In this document: positions 9,303 through 18,410 of the stretch, one piece after another
Position numbering within the stretch: the first letter of the stretch is position 1
Layout: each line of letters starts with the position of its first letter
Translations under genes and position numbers: made by a program
The notes under the pieces: generated by a model
What the model was told of the DNA's origin: nothing
The model's input: the letters and a program-made list of their open reading frames with translations, nothing else
Databases searched by the model: none
Origin: Bradyrhizobium lablabi
GTDB lineage: Bacteria > Pseudomonadota > Alphaproteobacteria > Rhizobiales > Xanthobacteraceae
Direction of reading: 5' to 3'
Assembly (NCBI RefSeq): GCF_018129385.1
Contig: NZ_JAFCLN010000003.1
Location: 1-64,000 of the forward strand
DNA length: 64,000 nt

Positions 9303-9357
9303 AAAAAATCCGGACCGGCGGCTGCCGCCTTCTCAGGCAGGACAGCCCCCGGTCCGG
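9303..9357 (-). terminator. Rho-independent terminator (minus strand)
   Basis: Perfect 9-bp arms CCGGACCGG (9310-9318) and CCGGTCCGG (9349-9357) enclose an inner GGCGG/CCGCC hairpin. On the minus strand the stem is followed by a run of six T (complement of 9303-9308), so it ends the transcript of the small gene at 9381-9560. It could also slow plus-strand read-through after the binding-protein gene. Confidence 0.75.
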
Positions 9358-9380
9358 TCGCAAGCCACCCCCCAATCCTT

Positions 9381-9560
9381 TCAGGACGGCAACAGGTGCT
9401 GCGCGTCGGCCGGCACCAGCGGATTCTCATCATCGTCGATGATGGTGACTTCCCAGCCCTCGCTCGCCCATACGCGCGCCTTGGCAATCGCGATGATCGA
9501 GGAATTGCGCCGCATCCTGACGGTCTCATTGTCGCGTTCTGCAACAATATTGTAGGCCAT
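9381..9560 (-). CDS. Small conserved-looking hypothetical protein, 59 aa
   Basis: A 59-residue protein starting MAYNIVAERDN, with a mixed basic middle and the acidic segment TIIDDDENPL near the C-terminus. No domain recognised. Support comes from a plausible AGGGAC ribosome binding site, a genuine terminator just downstream, and its position 115 bp after the ClpP-like gene on the same strand. The ATG at 9560 is chosen over an upstream in-frame start that would add a low-complexity extension. Confidence 0.6.
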   Translation of the reverse strand: MAYNIVAERDNETVRMRRNSSIIAIAKARVWASEGWEVTIIDDDENPLVPADAQHLLPS

Positions 9561-9675
9561 GGAGAAGTCCCTCATCCATTGAAGACGGGGGATGTTTGAA
9601 TCGCCCTTTGGCCGGAATTCGCAGAAATCGTGTCGATCTGGCGGCATACTCGGCGACGATTCGGGCGGCTCCGCC

Positions 9676-10245
9676 TCACAAAACGGCCTCGATCAGCCCC
9701 AACTCCCTGGCCTCCTGCGCCTCGACATACCAGTTCGCCGGTGCACGGCGGATCACTTCCTCCAGCGTCACCTTCGAGCCGTTGACGAGATTCTGAAAGC
9801 CTTCGTTCTGGATCGCGATCGAGCATTCGATCTCATTCAGCGTCGCCTGCATGGTGGCGCGGCAGACCGTCAATGGACCGTTGAGAGCCAGATCCTTCGA
9901 CAACAACCGCTCGTGGATCATCAGGCGCGAGCCGCGCGTGAGATAACGGTTCTCGCGCGCGAAAAAACTCATGAAGGTGGTGCCGGCGGAATAGATCGCG
10001 GCCTTGCCGAGAAACACGAAGCGGCGCTGCGGCGACATCTCGCTGGCGAAGCGGATGTCCTCGCCCATCATGCGCGCGACCTCGGGATCGCCGCCGAGTG
10101 TCGACAGCTCGACCACGACAAAATCCAGACCGGCGGTGTTGTTGAACTGATTGCGGAAGCTGATGTACATGCCGTAATCGACCACGCCGGACAGCGCCAC
10201 CGCCGGATTTTGAAACGCGGACGCAGGAAGGACTTGGCTCGCCAT
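9676..10245 (-). CDS. ClpP-like serine protease-fold protein
   Basis: A 189-residue protein with the ClpP/crotonase-like fold. The segment GKAAIYSAGTTFM places a candidate nucleophile at Ser86 and RLMIHER gives the ClpP-like histidine at His111. The C-terminus NWYVEAQEARELGLIEAVL matches the end of ClpP family proteins. It departs from housekeeping ClpP in the nucleophile motif and in the middle helices, and no ClpX or other ATPase gene is adjacent, so it is probably a specialised paralog. A small gene follows on the same strand. Confidence 0.75.
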   Translation of the reverse strand: MASQVLPASAFQNPAVALSGVVDYGMYISFRNQFNNTAGLDFVVVELSTLGGDPEVARMMGEDIRFASEMSPQRRFVFLGKAAIYSAGTTFMSFFARENRYLTRGSRLMIHERLLSKDLALNGPLTVCRATMQATLNEIECSIAIQNEGFQNLVNGSKVTLEEVIRRAPANWYVEAQEARELGLIEAVL

Positions 10246-10353
10246 TTCTCGGTCACCTCGGGAAATCTGGTGGCCAAAAAATCAGGCAAACGCCCGCGGC
10301 GACCAGCGCCATTTCAAACGCTGAGCCTGTCGAACAGTTCCTCTCGAATTACT

Positions 10354-11460
10354 TCAGCACCGGCTCGATGGGAAGCTGGCGCGATCACACACCATCGGTC
10401 CGGAGAACGAGACGCCAAACCATTTGCTCGTCAACGAGCCATCGTTGTCGATCCAGGGGATCGGTGGCAATGGCGGTATGTAGGATGCGTACGGCATCAC
10501 TTTCGCAAGCGTCACCCTGCCCGGAAACTGCACGAGGAAAGCCTTGTTCATGCCGCCGTCCCATCCGCTGTAGATCGAGGCCGCCGGCACATCGGCTTCG
10601 ACCAATTGCGCGAACTCGCGCTCGTCGGCGCGCCGCTTTTCCAGCGCCCGCCGCGCGATTTCCGGATTGACGACAAAGGCGGGGCATTTTTCGGTGGGAT
10701 TGAACACGAGAGGCTGCGGTGAATTCGGCGAAGGTTGCGCATCGAATACATAGCGGCGATCGCACACATCTACTTTCGGTTCGAGCTGCGTCGTCTCGAA
10801 ATGATCGTTGCCGATCTTGAGCATCTTCCAGAAGGCAAGGTTCGGGCTGTTTCGGTGCCGCGCCAGATTGGCCGGCGTCAGGCGGAACGGATAGGCCTGG
10901 ACCTGGAACGACGGCCGGCCGAGCAGCGAGTCGCGCGCCAGCGAATAGATCTCGCTGATCTGTTCGTCGGTCATGGCATAGCAACCGCTCGACCAGCAAT
11001 CGCCATGGATCATGAGGAAGCTGCCGTCGCGGTTGTTCGCCTTGTCGAAGTTGTTGGGGTAGCCGAGGTTGATCGAAAGATAGAAGTTGGAGTTGGGATT
11101 CATCAACTCGGGCGTAACCGTATAGAAGCCCTCCGGAGCCTGACGGTCGCCCTCCCATAACTTCGGCCCAAGATCGCCCGACCAGCGACAGATCGGATAG
11201 GTCTTGAGGACCTGGAAACGACCGGTGCTGTCCTGCTTCCAGACCTCGAGCTCCGCCTCTTGCTTGAAGATGCGCATCACGATCGGCGAATTTTTCGGCA
11301 TCTTCTTCTGTTGGAGCAGCGAGAGCAGCTCGGGCGGCAGTTCCCTTGTTGCCTTGGCCGGCAACCGCTTGCTGCTTTCGCCAAGGCAGGTGACCGGCGT
11401 CAAACCCGCAACGAAGGCTGCCATCAGCACAAATGCACGCCGGACCATGGCGCGGATCAC
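10354..11460 (-). CDS. YafK-like L,D-transpeptidase family protein, exported
   Basis: An exported 368-residue protein with a YkuD-type catalytic domain. The motif [14 protein letters not shown] gives the catalytic His152 and Cys160. The arrangement (long C-terminal extension, ...[15 protein letters not shown] before the motif) resembles the YafK/DpaA subgroup, whose E. coli member cleaves the peptidoglycan-Braun lipoprotein bond. The GTG at 11460 is favoured because GGAGG lies 7 bases upstream; an ATG at 11448 is possible. Lies 68 bp downstream of the M20 peptidase gene on the same strand. Confidence 0.82.
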   Translation of the reverse strand: MIRAMVRRAFVLMAAFVAGLTPVTCLGESSKRLPAKATRELPPELLSLLQQKKMPKNSPIVMRIFKQEAELEVWKQDSTGRFQVLKTYPICRWSGDLGPKLWEGDRQAPEGFYTVTPELMNPNSNFYLSINLGYPNNFDKANNRDGSFLMIHGDCWSSGCYAMTDEQISEIYSLARDSLLGRPSFQVQAYPFRLTPANLARHRNSPNLAFWKMLKIGNDHFETTQLEPKVDVCDRRYVFDAQPSPNSPQPLVFNPTEKCPAFVVNPEIARRALEKRRADEREFAQLVEADVPAASIYSGWDGGMNKAFLVQFPGRVTLAKVMPYASYIPPLPPIPWIDNDGSLTSKWFGVSFSGPMVCDRASFPSSRC

Positions 11461-11528
11461 GGCTTTACCTCCGACGCGCACCTATGCCATCTGGAGCCGG
11501 TAGCCGGTGGCGTTCGCAAGGGCAAACC

Positions 11529-12875
11529 CTACTTCCCCGCCCGCACCGCCAGCGCCGGCTGGGTCACGCCGTCGAGCCCCGACAGCATCAGCACCGTCAG
11601 CAGCGCGCTTTGCGGGCCCATCCAGGCATCGGTCGGCTTGTACCATTCGTTGCGCGAGTGCCAGTTGCCGCCCTCGCCGCCGCCGCCGATGGTGACGGCG
11701 GGAATGCCGAGCGACATCGCGATGTTGGAATCGGTGGAGGAGCCGGCGAAGGTCGCGCGCGGGCCGCGGCTGATGGCGCCGACCGCGCGCTGGGTGGCCT
11801 GCACGATCGGCGAATCCATCGAGACGATGCCGGCGGGACGATCGCCGATCAGCCTGACCTCGACCGAGATCTTGTCGGTCTTCCAGCGCGCGTTTTCGTC
11901 CGCCACCGCCTCCTTGACGAGGTCGAGCAGGCGCGCTTCCAGCTTGAGCAGCTCCTGCTCCGAGTTTGAGCGCATGTCGACCGCCATCTTCGCTTCGGCG
12001 GCAATCGCATTGACCGAGGTGCCGCCGCTGACGGTGCCGACCGTGAAGGTGGTCTTGGGATCGGACGGCGGCTGGAGCTCGGAAATCTTGGCGATCGCCC
12101 GCCCCATGGCGTGGATCGCGCTTGGCAGGCCGAACTCCTGGAAGGAGTGGCCGCCGGGCCCCTTGAAGGTCATCTCGTAGCGATGGCTGCCGGTGGCCTG
12201 GTTGACGACGCGGGTAATGCCGAGCCCGTCGATGGAAATAAAGCCGTCAATGTCCTTGTGGTCGCGAAACAGCGCCTTCACGCCGCGGAGATTGCCGAGT
12301 TCCTCCTCGCCGACCGTGCCGACCACCAGAATGTCGCCGACGGTGGCGATGGCGTTCTCGTTCATGGCCTTCACCAGCGACAGCAGCGCTGCCAGCCCCC
12401 GTGAATCGTCCCCGATGCCGGGCGCGACAATGGCCCCTTCCTTTTCCTTCACCGTGACGTCGGTGCCCTCGGGAAACACCGTATCAAGATGCGCCGAGAC
12501 CACGAGCTTCGGCCGCCCGCCGCCACTGCCCTTGCGCAGCGCGATCACATTGCCTTCAGCATCGATCGCGGCATCCTTCAAGCCGAGCTCCTGCATCCGC
12601 TTCAGGTAGTATTCGGCACGGACCTTTTCCTTGAAGGGCGGCGCCGGAATTTCGGTGATGCGCTTCTGCTCCTCGAAGGTGCGTCCGTCGTCGGCCTTGA
12701 TGTCGTCGAGCGTCTTGACGACCTTCGGGTCGGCGGCGATGGCCTGGAAGGTCGCGAGCGTCGGAGGCGTCGCGCCGGCATTGGCCTGCGCCCAGGCTGT
12801 CTTGCTTCCGGCGGTCCCTGCGACAATGAACGCAACTGCGAAGGTCGATCGCAAGAGCCACATCAAGATCGCCAT
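11529..12875 (-). CDS. M20-family metallopeptidase, exported
   Basis: A zinc-dependent exopeptidase or amidohydrolase of 448 residues with a signal peptide (about residues 1-29, AWA-Q). Metal-ligand motifs are in order: [22 protein letters not shown], and a C-terminal His near [10 protein letters not shown]; the dimerisation domain lies between (GPGGHSF segment). Related enzymes are annotated as peptidase T-like or acetylornithine deacetylase-like; the substrate is unknown. The ATG at 12875 follows GGAAGGGG and begins the signal peptide, so longer in-frame starts are rejected. Confidence 0.9.
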   Translation of the reverse strand: MAILMWLLRSTFAVAFIVAGTAGSKTAWAQANAGATPPTLATFQAIAADPKVVKTLDDIKADDGRTFEEQKRITEIPAPPFKEKVRAEYYLKRMQELGLKDAAIDAEGNVIALRKGSGGGRPKLVVSAHLDTVFPEGTDVTVKEKEGAIVAPGIGDDSRGLAALLSLVKAMNENAIATVGDILVVGTVGEEELGNLRGVKALFRDHKDIDGFISIDGLGITRVVNQATGSHRYEMTFKGPGGHSFQEFGLPSAIHAMGRAIAKISELQPPSDPKTTFTVGTVSGGTSVNAIAAEAKMAVDMRSNSEQELLKLEARLLDLVKEAVADENARWKTDKISVEVRLIGDRPAGIVSMDSPIVQATQRAVGAISRGPRATFAGSSTDSNIAMSLGIPAVTIGGGGEGGNWHSRNEWYKPTDAWMGPQSALLTVLMLSGLDGVTQPALAVRAGK

Positions 12876-13022
12876 TCCTTTACCCCTTCCGCAGTGCACC
12901 CAGTGTTGCCAACACGCATAAATTGTGATGGCAATTGTGCGTATTGATCGTTCGAGCCCGATTGCCCGTACCCGGCCCTTTTCCATCAATGTCGCGGCTA
13001 CTCATATTCTCGGGAGCGCGAA

Positions 13023-14144
13023 GTGACAACTCCATCCAACGCAACACCAGCCTCTCCCAAAGCGATGACGTCGAGTTCCGACGCGGCAGCAACGCGGCCG
13101 CTGGATCCGGTATTCAGCAATTTTCTGAGCGTGCTGGATGTACGGCTTCGACGGATTGCGCACACGCAGGATCAAGGGACTGGCGCCGCCATGGATCCGG
13201 CTTTGGCGCAAAAAGCCGATGCGGCAAAACAGGCCGCTCTCAAGGACCTCTCCGCCGCGCTCGCCGAACTCAGGAGGACGGACTGGACGAATCGAGAAAA
13301 TGAATCATGGAATCAGGCCTACCGGATCGAGCGCCTGTTCGTGCTCTATGAGCCTTCCCAGTATCTGCGGGAAGAGCTGACGCGCCGTCTCGCTCAGGCT
13401 TTCGAAGAAAATGTCGGGGCATGGAAACGCCTGAACCTGGCCGCGCAAGCGCTGGCCGTCGACCCCAGCCATCCCGGGGCCAACGATGCGATCATCAGAT
13501 CGCTGCTGCTTGAAACGCTGGAAGAAACCCACTCGACAAAACAGCGCAAGTTCTTTTCCCGGCCCATTCGCAGGGAAGCGACCACCAAGATCGTGTGGTT
13601 CGGTTTGGCCGCCTTTACACTGTTCATACTTCCGTACCTGGTGCTGTACTACAATCTGCTGCGCCACGAGCCCATCAACATTTCTTCATGGTCATGGCTT
13701 CCACTCTACTGTGCAGCGACGACCGGCCTGTTCGGAGCATTGTTCAGCCGCCTGCTCTACCTGCAATCGAACTGGAATGCGCTCACGATTGGCGGCCTCA
13801 AGGACGCGCGTGATTATGCCTCGATCCTGCTGCGAGCTTCCGTCGGGATGATTGGCGCCGTGATCGTCTTTTTCTTTCTGAAATCGGGCATCGTCAGCGG
13901 CGGCCTTTTCCCCGACTTCACCCAGATCGGCATCGAAGGATTCAAATTTCCGCCGCCTGCGCCCGGCGAAACCGCAGACTACGCGGCCAGAGACATTCCG
14001 GTGTCGTTCCGGCTGTATTATCCGAGCAAATCATGGGCACTCCTCGTCGTATGGAGTTTTCTGGCAGGCTTCTCCGAACGTCTCGTGCCAAGCATACTTC
14101 GCGAAACGGAATTCACTTTCGACAAGTCCGCTACGCCGAAATGA
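13023..14144 (+). CDS. Hypothetical polytopic membrane protein
   Basis: A 373-residue protein with a cytoplasmic, charged, helical N-terminal half (about residues 1-185) and four predicted membrane segments (about 188-210, 223-245, 268-288, 337-352). I recognise no family. A Lys/Arg-rich segment (RKFFSRPIRR) precedes the first membrane helix, consistent with an inside N-terminus. It is divergent from the M20 peptidase gene and convergent with the nuclease-like gene, with a hairpin between the latter two. Confidence 0.7.
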   Translation: MTTPSNATPASPKAMTSSSDAAATRPLDPVFSNFLSVLDVRLRRIAHTQDQGTGAAMDPALAQKADAAKQAALKDLSAALAELRRTDWTNRENESWNQAYRIERLFVLYEPSQYLREELTRRLAQAFEENVGAWKRLNLAAQALAVDPSHPGANDAIIRSLLLETLEETHSTKQRKFFSRPIRREATTKIVWFGLAAFTLFILPYLVLYYNLLRHEPINISSWSWLPLYCAATTGLFGALFSRLLYLQSNWNALTIGGLKDARDYASILLRASVGMIGAVIVFFFLKSGIVSGGLFPDFTQIGIEGFKFPPPAPGETADYAARDIPVSFRLYYPSKSWALLVVWSFLAGFSERLVPSILRETEFTFDKSATPK

Positions 14145-14161
14145 CGGTTGGGCGGGCGCCT

Positions 14162-14188
14162 GGAGGGTGGATTATTCCACCCGCCTCC
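14162..14188. terminator. Hairpin between convergent genes
   Basis: GGGTGGA-TTAT-TCCACCC is a perfect 7-bp stem with a 4-base loop (14165-14182), extended by GGA/TCC pairing around a bulge. It lies between the stops of two convergent genes. There is no T-run, so any terminating role is inferred from position. Confidence 0.4.
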
Positions 14189-14192
14189 GGCC

Positions 14193-14699
14193 TTACCCGC
14201 ACGTATCCTTCAGCCTTCCCGCGAACCAGTTCGACAGCACGGGATCGATTACGCCGCCAAGATAAACATCGGAGGCCTTCACCTGCTTCTTGCCGAGTAC
14301 GAGCAGGACGCCGAGCCGGTATGCGAACCACAGATGCGGATCGGTCATGCCGCGCAGCTTGTGCTGGTCATGCTCGACCGGCTGGTGATTGATTTCCTTG
14401 CGGACCTCGATCGCAAGCAGGTTTTCCGGAACCACGCGCCGATGCACGACGATGTCGGGGAAGATCGATTTGCCGAGCCCGTCATCGGTGGAGATGATCG
14501 AGCCGTGCGGCAGCTTCAACAGGCGCTCGCCGAGCCGGTTGTAGTCGCAATCGACCTCCCAGCCGTCGAACTGCCGCTCGATATATACCGCGAGGCGATG
14601 CGTCAGCGTGCGCTCGCCGAGATCCTTGTCAAACAAGTATTCCTCGCGCGCGTAAAGCTCCCTGATCGCGCCGATGAGCTTGTCGAGTTCGCCCCTCAT
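14193..14699 (-). CDS. PD-(D/E)XK nuclease-like hypothetical protein
   Basis: A 168-residue protein with an apparent restriction-endonuclease-fold core: PDIVVHRR (Asp82), then 15 residues later LAIEVRK (Glu98, Arg100), the spacing and strand pattern of a PD-(D/E)XK active site. An upstream helix carries Glu41. The C-terminal part (HLWFAYRLGVLLVLG) looks like a further core strand and helix. No methylase or helicase is adjacent, so it is not an obvious restriction enzyme; the function is unknown. Same strand as, and 37 bp downstream of, the ThDP enzyme gene. Confidence 0.6.
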   Translation of the reverse strand: MRGELDKLIGAIRELYAREEYLFDKDLGERTLTHRLAVYIERQFDGWEVDCDYNRLGERLLKLPHGSIISTDDGLGKSIFPDIVVHRRVVPENLLAIEVRKEINHQPVEHDQHKLRGMTDPHLWFAYRLGVLLVLGKKQVKASDVYLGGVIDPVLSNWFAGRLKDTCG

Positions 14700-14736
14700 C
14701 CCGTCCCCCAAACTCCGCAGAGGACGGCGGATGCCG

Positions 14737-16284
14737 CTACATCTGCACCTCGATCAGCCGCGGCCCCGGCTCTGCGACGGCTTCCGCCAACGCCTTGACG
14801 AAATCGTCCGCGGTCGCCACCGCCCGGCCCGGCACGCCCATGCCCTTGGCCAGCGCGACGAAGTCGATCGTCGGGCGATCGATCTTCAACATGTCCTGCG
14901 CGCGCTTGCCCGGCTCGCCGGCGCCGACGCCGTCGAATTCCCCGCGCAGAATCTGGTAGATTCGATTTGCGAACACAATCGTGACAACGTTGAGGCCTTC
15001 ACGCGCCTGCGTCCACAGCGATTGCAGCGTGTACATCGCGCTGCCGTCGCCGACCATGCAGATCACCTTGCGGTCCGGACATGCAACGGCCGCGCCAGTT
15101 GCGACCGGCGTCGAAAAGCCGATCGAGCCGCCCATGTTCTGTAGCCAGTCATGCGGGTTGGCCGCCGCGGTCGGCGGAAAGAACTGGCGGCCGGTGGTGA
15201 TGGATTCATCGACCACGATGGCGTTTTCCGGAATCGCCATCGCGATCGCCTGCGCGATCGAGGCGTGGGTCAGCGCGCCGGTCGGCTTCGCGAGTTCCAC
15301 CATCTTCTGCGGCTGCACGTCCTGTGGTTTGGCATGCAGCGCGTGGGCGAGCGCTTCCAGCGCGGCGACGGAGTTTTCGCCGCCATTGGTCATGCGATGC
15401 ACCTCGCAGCCCTCGGGCTTGAGCATGCTCGGCTTGTTCGGATAGGCGAAGAAGGCGACGGGATCGTTGGCCTCGACCAGCACGATGTTCTTGAAATCCT
15501 TCAGGATCGGCAGCGCCTGCTCGATCACATAGGGAATGCGGTCGATCGAGTAGCGGCCGCGGCCGCGCGCCATGCGCGGGTTGTAGGTCTGGCCCATCAC
15601 CTTGCAGCCGGTCTTGCCTGATATCTGCTGGGCCAGCGCCAGCCCCTTTTCGGTGAGTGCGGCGCCGGTGAGCAACAGCAAATTCTGCGATCCGCCGTTC
15701 TTCAGCACCTTGGCGGCCTGATCGACCGCCTGCGAGGAGTAGTTCGGGCGCTGGGTTTCCTGCGGCACTTGCGCAATACCGTCGGCTTCGTTCCAGGCGG
15801 TGTCGGCGGGCAGGATCAGGGTCGCGATCTGCGGCGGCGAGCTTTTGGCGGCGGCAATCGCGGCGGCGCCGTCAGTGGAGACGGATTTCGCGTCCGGCGA
15901 GGTGCGCACCCAGGCCGACATCGGCCGCGCCAGGCCCTCGATATCCGAGGTCAGCGGCGCGTTGTAGCCGATGTGATAGGTAGCGTGCTGGCCGACGATG
16001 TTGACGATGCCGGAATTGGCCTTCTTGGCGTTGTGCAGATTGGCAAGGCCGTTGGCGAGGCCGGGGCCGAGATGCAGCAAGGTCGAGGCCGGCGTGCCCT
16101 TCATGCGAAAATAGCCGTCGGCGGCACCCGTCACCACGCCCTCGAACAGGCCGAGCACGCAGCGCATGCCCTCGACCCGATCCAGCGCAGCGACGAAATG
16201 CATCTCCGAGGTGCCGGGATTGGTGAAGCAGACATCCACCCCACCTGCGACCAATGTCCGCACCAGACTTTCCGCACCGTTCAT
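14737..16284 (-). CDS. Acetolactate synthase-like ThDP-dependent enzyme
   Basis: A 515-residue ThDP enzyme with the three-domain acetolactate synthase/decarboxylase layout: PYR domain with catalytic Glu in LFEGVVTGAADGY, central domain, and PP domain with GDGSAMYTLQSLW...VFAN as the ThDP/Mg motif. It is divergent from the biosynthetic IlvB and lacks an adjacent small subunit, so it is likelier a catabolic 2-oxoacid decarboxylase or lyase. The ATG at 16284 is chosen because AGGGGAG precedes it; an upstream extension is unlikely. Confidence 0.85.
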   Translation of the reverse strand: MNGAESLVRTLVAGGVDVCFTNPGTSEMHFVAALDRVEGMRCVLGLFEGVVTGAADGYFRMKGTPASTLLHLGPGLANGLANLHNAKKANSGIVNIVGQHATYHIGYNAPLTSDIEGLARPMSAWVRTSPDAKSVSTDGAAAIAAAKSSPPQIATLILPADTAWNEADGIAQVPQETQRPNYSSQAVDQAAKVLKNGGSQNLLLLTGAALTEKGLALAQQISGKTGCKVMGQTYNPRMARGRGRYSIDRIPYVIEQALPILKDFKNIVLVEANDPVAFFAYPNKPSMLKPEGCEVHRMTNGGENSVAALEALAHALHAKPQDVQPQKMVELAKPTGALTHASIAQAIAMAIPENAIVVDESITTGRQFFPPTAAANPHDWLQNMGGSIGFSTPVATGAAVACPDRKVICMVGDGSAMYTLQSLWTQAREGLNVVTIVFANRIYQILRGEFDGVGAGEPGKRAQDMLKIDRPTIDFVALAKGMGVPGRAVATADDFVKALAEAVAEPGPRLIEVQM

Positions 16285-16505
16285 CGCTTCGCTCCCCTTC
16301 GGCATTCTAAAAAGCCGGTCCAGATCAACCATTGTTCAGGCGCTGCGTCAAAGGCTTAGCCGGACATTGCTGCCATCGCGACGCATGTGTTGCCTTTTTT
16401 ACCGGTGCTAAACGAAAATGCCTGCCTCACAGGCTCGTTGGTTGCGAAACGGCCGCCGATATGGCCTGTCTCGCTGCAACATTTGATTTTTCGCGAGGAA
16501 GAAAA

Positions 16506-17087
16506 ATGATCCGGGGGCTTACGGTTTTATTTGCGGCAGTAGCAATGCTGACGGCGGCCGGCCAGGCGCAGGCCCAAGGCTTTTTTGATATGCGCGACAT
16601 CATGGGCGGCGGGCCCGGCTTCGGCGGCGGCTATAGCCGCGGCGGAAGCTCGATTCCGCGCAGCACTGTGATGCTGCAGACCAACTATCCGCCCGGCACC
16701 ATCCTCATCAGCACCAGCGAGCGGCGGCTCTATCTGGTGCAGGGAGGCGGACAGGCGCTGCAATATGGCATCGGCGTCGGCCGCGACGGTTTCCGGTGGA
16801 CCGGCGTCCACCGCATCACCGCAAAGAAGGAATGGCCGAGCTGGACCCCGCCGGCACAGATGCTGCGCCGCCGCCCGGACCTGCCTCGGCACATGCCCGG
16901 CGGTATCGAAAATCCGCTAGGCGCGCGCGCCATGTATCTGGGCTCGACGCTCTATCGCATCCACGGCTCGAACGAACCCGAGACGATCGGACAGGCGGTG
17001 TCATCGGGCTGTTTCCGCATGACCAATGAGGACGTGGTGGACCTCTATAGCCGCGTCGGCGTCGGCACGACCGTGGTCGTCAGGTAA
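16506..17087 (+). CDS. L,D-transpeptidase (YkuD domain), exported
   Basis: A 193-residue protein with a signal peptide (about residues 1-23, AQA-Q), a Gly-rich linker, and a compact YkuD domain. The catalytic motif reads RIHGSNEPETIG...SSGCFRM, with conserved His and Cys. Such enzymes form 3-3 peptidoglycan cross-links or attach proteins to peptidoglycan in the periplasm. GAGGAAG lies just before the ATG. The next gene begins 88 bp downstream on the same strand. Confidence 0.9.
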   Translation: MIRGLTVLFAAVAMLTAAGQAQAQGFFDMRDIMGGGPGFGGGYSRGGSSIPRSTVMLQTNYPPGTILISTSERRLYLVQGGGQALQYGIGVGRDGFRWTGVHRITAKKEWPSWTPPAQMLRRRPDLPRHMPGGIENPLGARAMYLGSTLYRIHGSNEPETIGQAVSSGCFRMTNEDVVDLYSRVGVGTTVVVR

Positions 17088-17175
17088 CCAGAGCTGGTCA
17101 GATGGAACCGGACCGCCAGAACGGCGGGCCCGGATCCGGCTTGCCTAGCTGCGCCGATTCCGGCAGCGTCAATCG

Positions 17176-17979
17176 ATGTGCGCCTTCTACCGATCGCAGT
17201 ATCTGCTCGCGTCCATTTTGGCGGCCCTGATATTCGCGTGCACCGTGGCGCCGTCCGCAGGCGGCGAACCTGCGTCGATCGCTCACCGCCAGCGCACCGA
17301 GAAGAAGAGCTTCACCGACGCCGAGATCGTCGAAGGCTTCATGAAGACGGCCTTCGGCGCCGAGTATCACCTCGCCGGCCGCGTCGACCGCATCCGCAAG
17401 TATGAGATGCCCGTGCGGGTATTCGCCGACGGCACGCGCGCCGACCGCAAGGCGCAGATCGGAAAGATCGTCGCCGACATCGCGGCCAAGGTTCAGCATC
17501 TCGACATCGCCGTCACCGAGAACAGCGAAGGCGCCAATGTGCTGGTCAAGCTGGTGCGCGACCGCGACCTCTATCGCACCATCGCGACCTTCTATGGCGG
17601 CGAACGCGCCAGGGAGATCAAATCCTCGCTCGATCCGCAATGCCTGTCGGGCTTTCGCAAGAACGAGAAATTCGAGATCGAGCGCTCCGACGTCATCCTC
17701 ACCGTCGACAATGGCGACTTCGTCTTCCTCGACTGCGCCTATGAAGAACTGCTGCAATCGCTGGGGCCGATCAACGACACCGCGACGGTGCCCTGGACGA
17801 TGTTCAACGACAGCGTCTCGATGGGCTACTTCGATGTCTACGACCAGTATCTGCTCAACCTGCTGTACGATCCCCGCATCAAGGCCGGGATGACGGTTGC
17901 GGAAGTTCGGGCCGTGCTGCCTGATGTGCTCGCCGATGTGCGGGCCTGGGTGAAGAAGGTGAATGGTTTGGCGGAGTGA
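17176..17979 (+). CDS. DUF2927 domain exported protein
   Basis: A 267-residue protein with a signal peptide or lipoprotein-like N-terminus (LIFACTVAPSAGG) followed by a DUF2927-like domain (FMKTAFGAEYHLAGRVDRIRKYEMPVRVF...). DUF2927 members are exported, metalloprotease-like proteins of unknown role in alphaproteobacteria. Near the C-terminus the segment NDSVSMGYFDVYDQYLLNLLYDPRIKAGMT is the conserved end of the family. Downstream lies a repeat-rich gap. Confidence 0.8.
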   Translation: MCAFYRSQYLLASILAALIFACTVAPSAGGEPASIAHRQRTEKKSFTDAEIVEGFMKTAFGAEYHLAGRVDRIRKYEMPVRVFADGTRADRKAQIGKIVADIAAKVQHLDIAVTENSEGANVLVKLVRDRDLYRTIATFYGGERAREIKSSLDPQCLSGFRKNEKFEIERSDVILTVDNGDFVFLDCAYEELLQSLGPINDTATVPWTMFNDSVSMGYFDVYDQYLLNLLYDPRIKAGMTVAEVRAVLPDVLADVRAWVKKVNGLAE

Positions 17980-17990
17980 GAAGGTGTGAA

Positions 17991-18153
17991 GCTCCCTCTC
18001 CCCGTTCTTGCGGGGCCGAGACGAGCAAAGCTCGCTCTGAGAGGGTTGGGGTGAGGGGCTGCTTCCGCACATTCGGTGAGATTGGACTCGCGGAGAGTCC
18101 CCCTCACCCGTATCGCATCTCCGATGCGATACGACCTCTCCCCGCAAGCGGCA
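17991..18153. repeat. Palindromic intergenic repeat, family A, copy 1
   Basis: Begins GCTCCCTCTCCCC and ends CCTCTCCCCGC, with internal inverted segments (GCGAGCTTTGCTC-type and GATGCGATAC pairs). A related element lies at 38272-38467, where it enters a coding gene. The high inverted complementarity suggests a foldable mobile palindrome of the kind common in rhizobial genomes. Confidence 0.7.
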
Positions 18154-18200
18154 GGGCTATCGCATATGAGCGAGGACTCGATGAGGCGACTTCGTTGTGG

Positions 18201-18319
18201 CCATCCTTCGAGACGCCCGCCTTTGGCGGGCTCCTCAGGATGAGGTCTTGTTTCGTGGCAAAATCCTAGAACCCTCATGGTGAGGAGCGCCGCCTGCGGC
18301 GCGTCTCGAACCATGAAGG
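18201..18319. repeat. Palindromic intergenic repeat, family B, copy 1
   Basis: Left arm 18201-18245 (CCATCCTTCGAGACGCCC...) and right arm 18272-18319 (ending TCTCGAACCATGAAGG) are imperfect inverted copies. The same core (CTCATCCTGAGGAG, GTCTCGAAGGATGG) recurs at 33955-34054. It adjoins family A in the gap 17980-18410, which holds no gene. Confidence 0.7.
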
Positions 18320-18410
18320 CCGGGCTCGCTCACACGCTCAATGGGCCATATGCGATAGCCCTGCCGCAAGCGGGGCGAGGTGAAGAAAGGGCTACCCGGC
18401 CATGACGGAG

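Noticed and set aside
9592..10722. 376-codon plus-strand frame opposite the ClpP-like gene
   Set aside because: Shadow composition and no motif; the ClpP-like and L,D-transpeptidase frames explain the region.
17991..18319. Possible CRISPR-like array in the repeat-rich gap
   Set aside because: The repeats are two different palindromes, not regularly spaced direct repeats with unique spacers.
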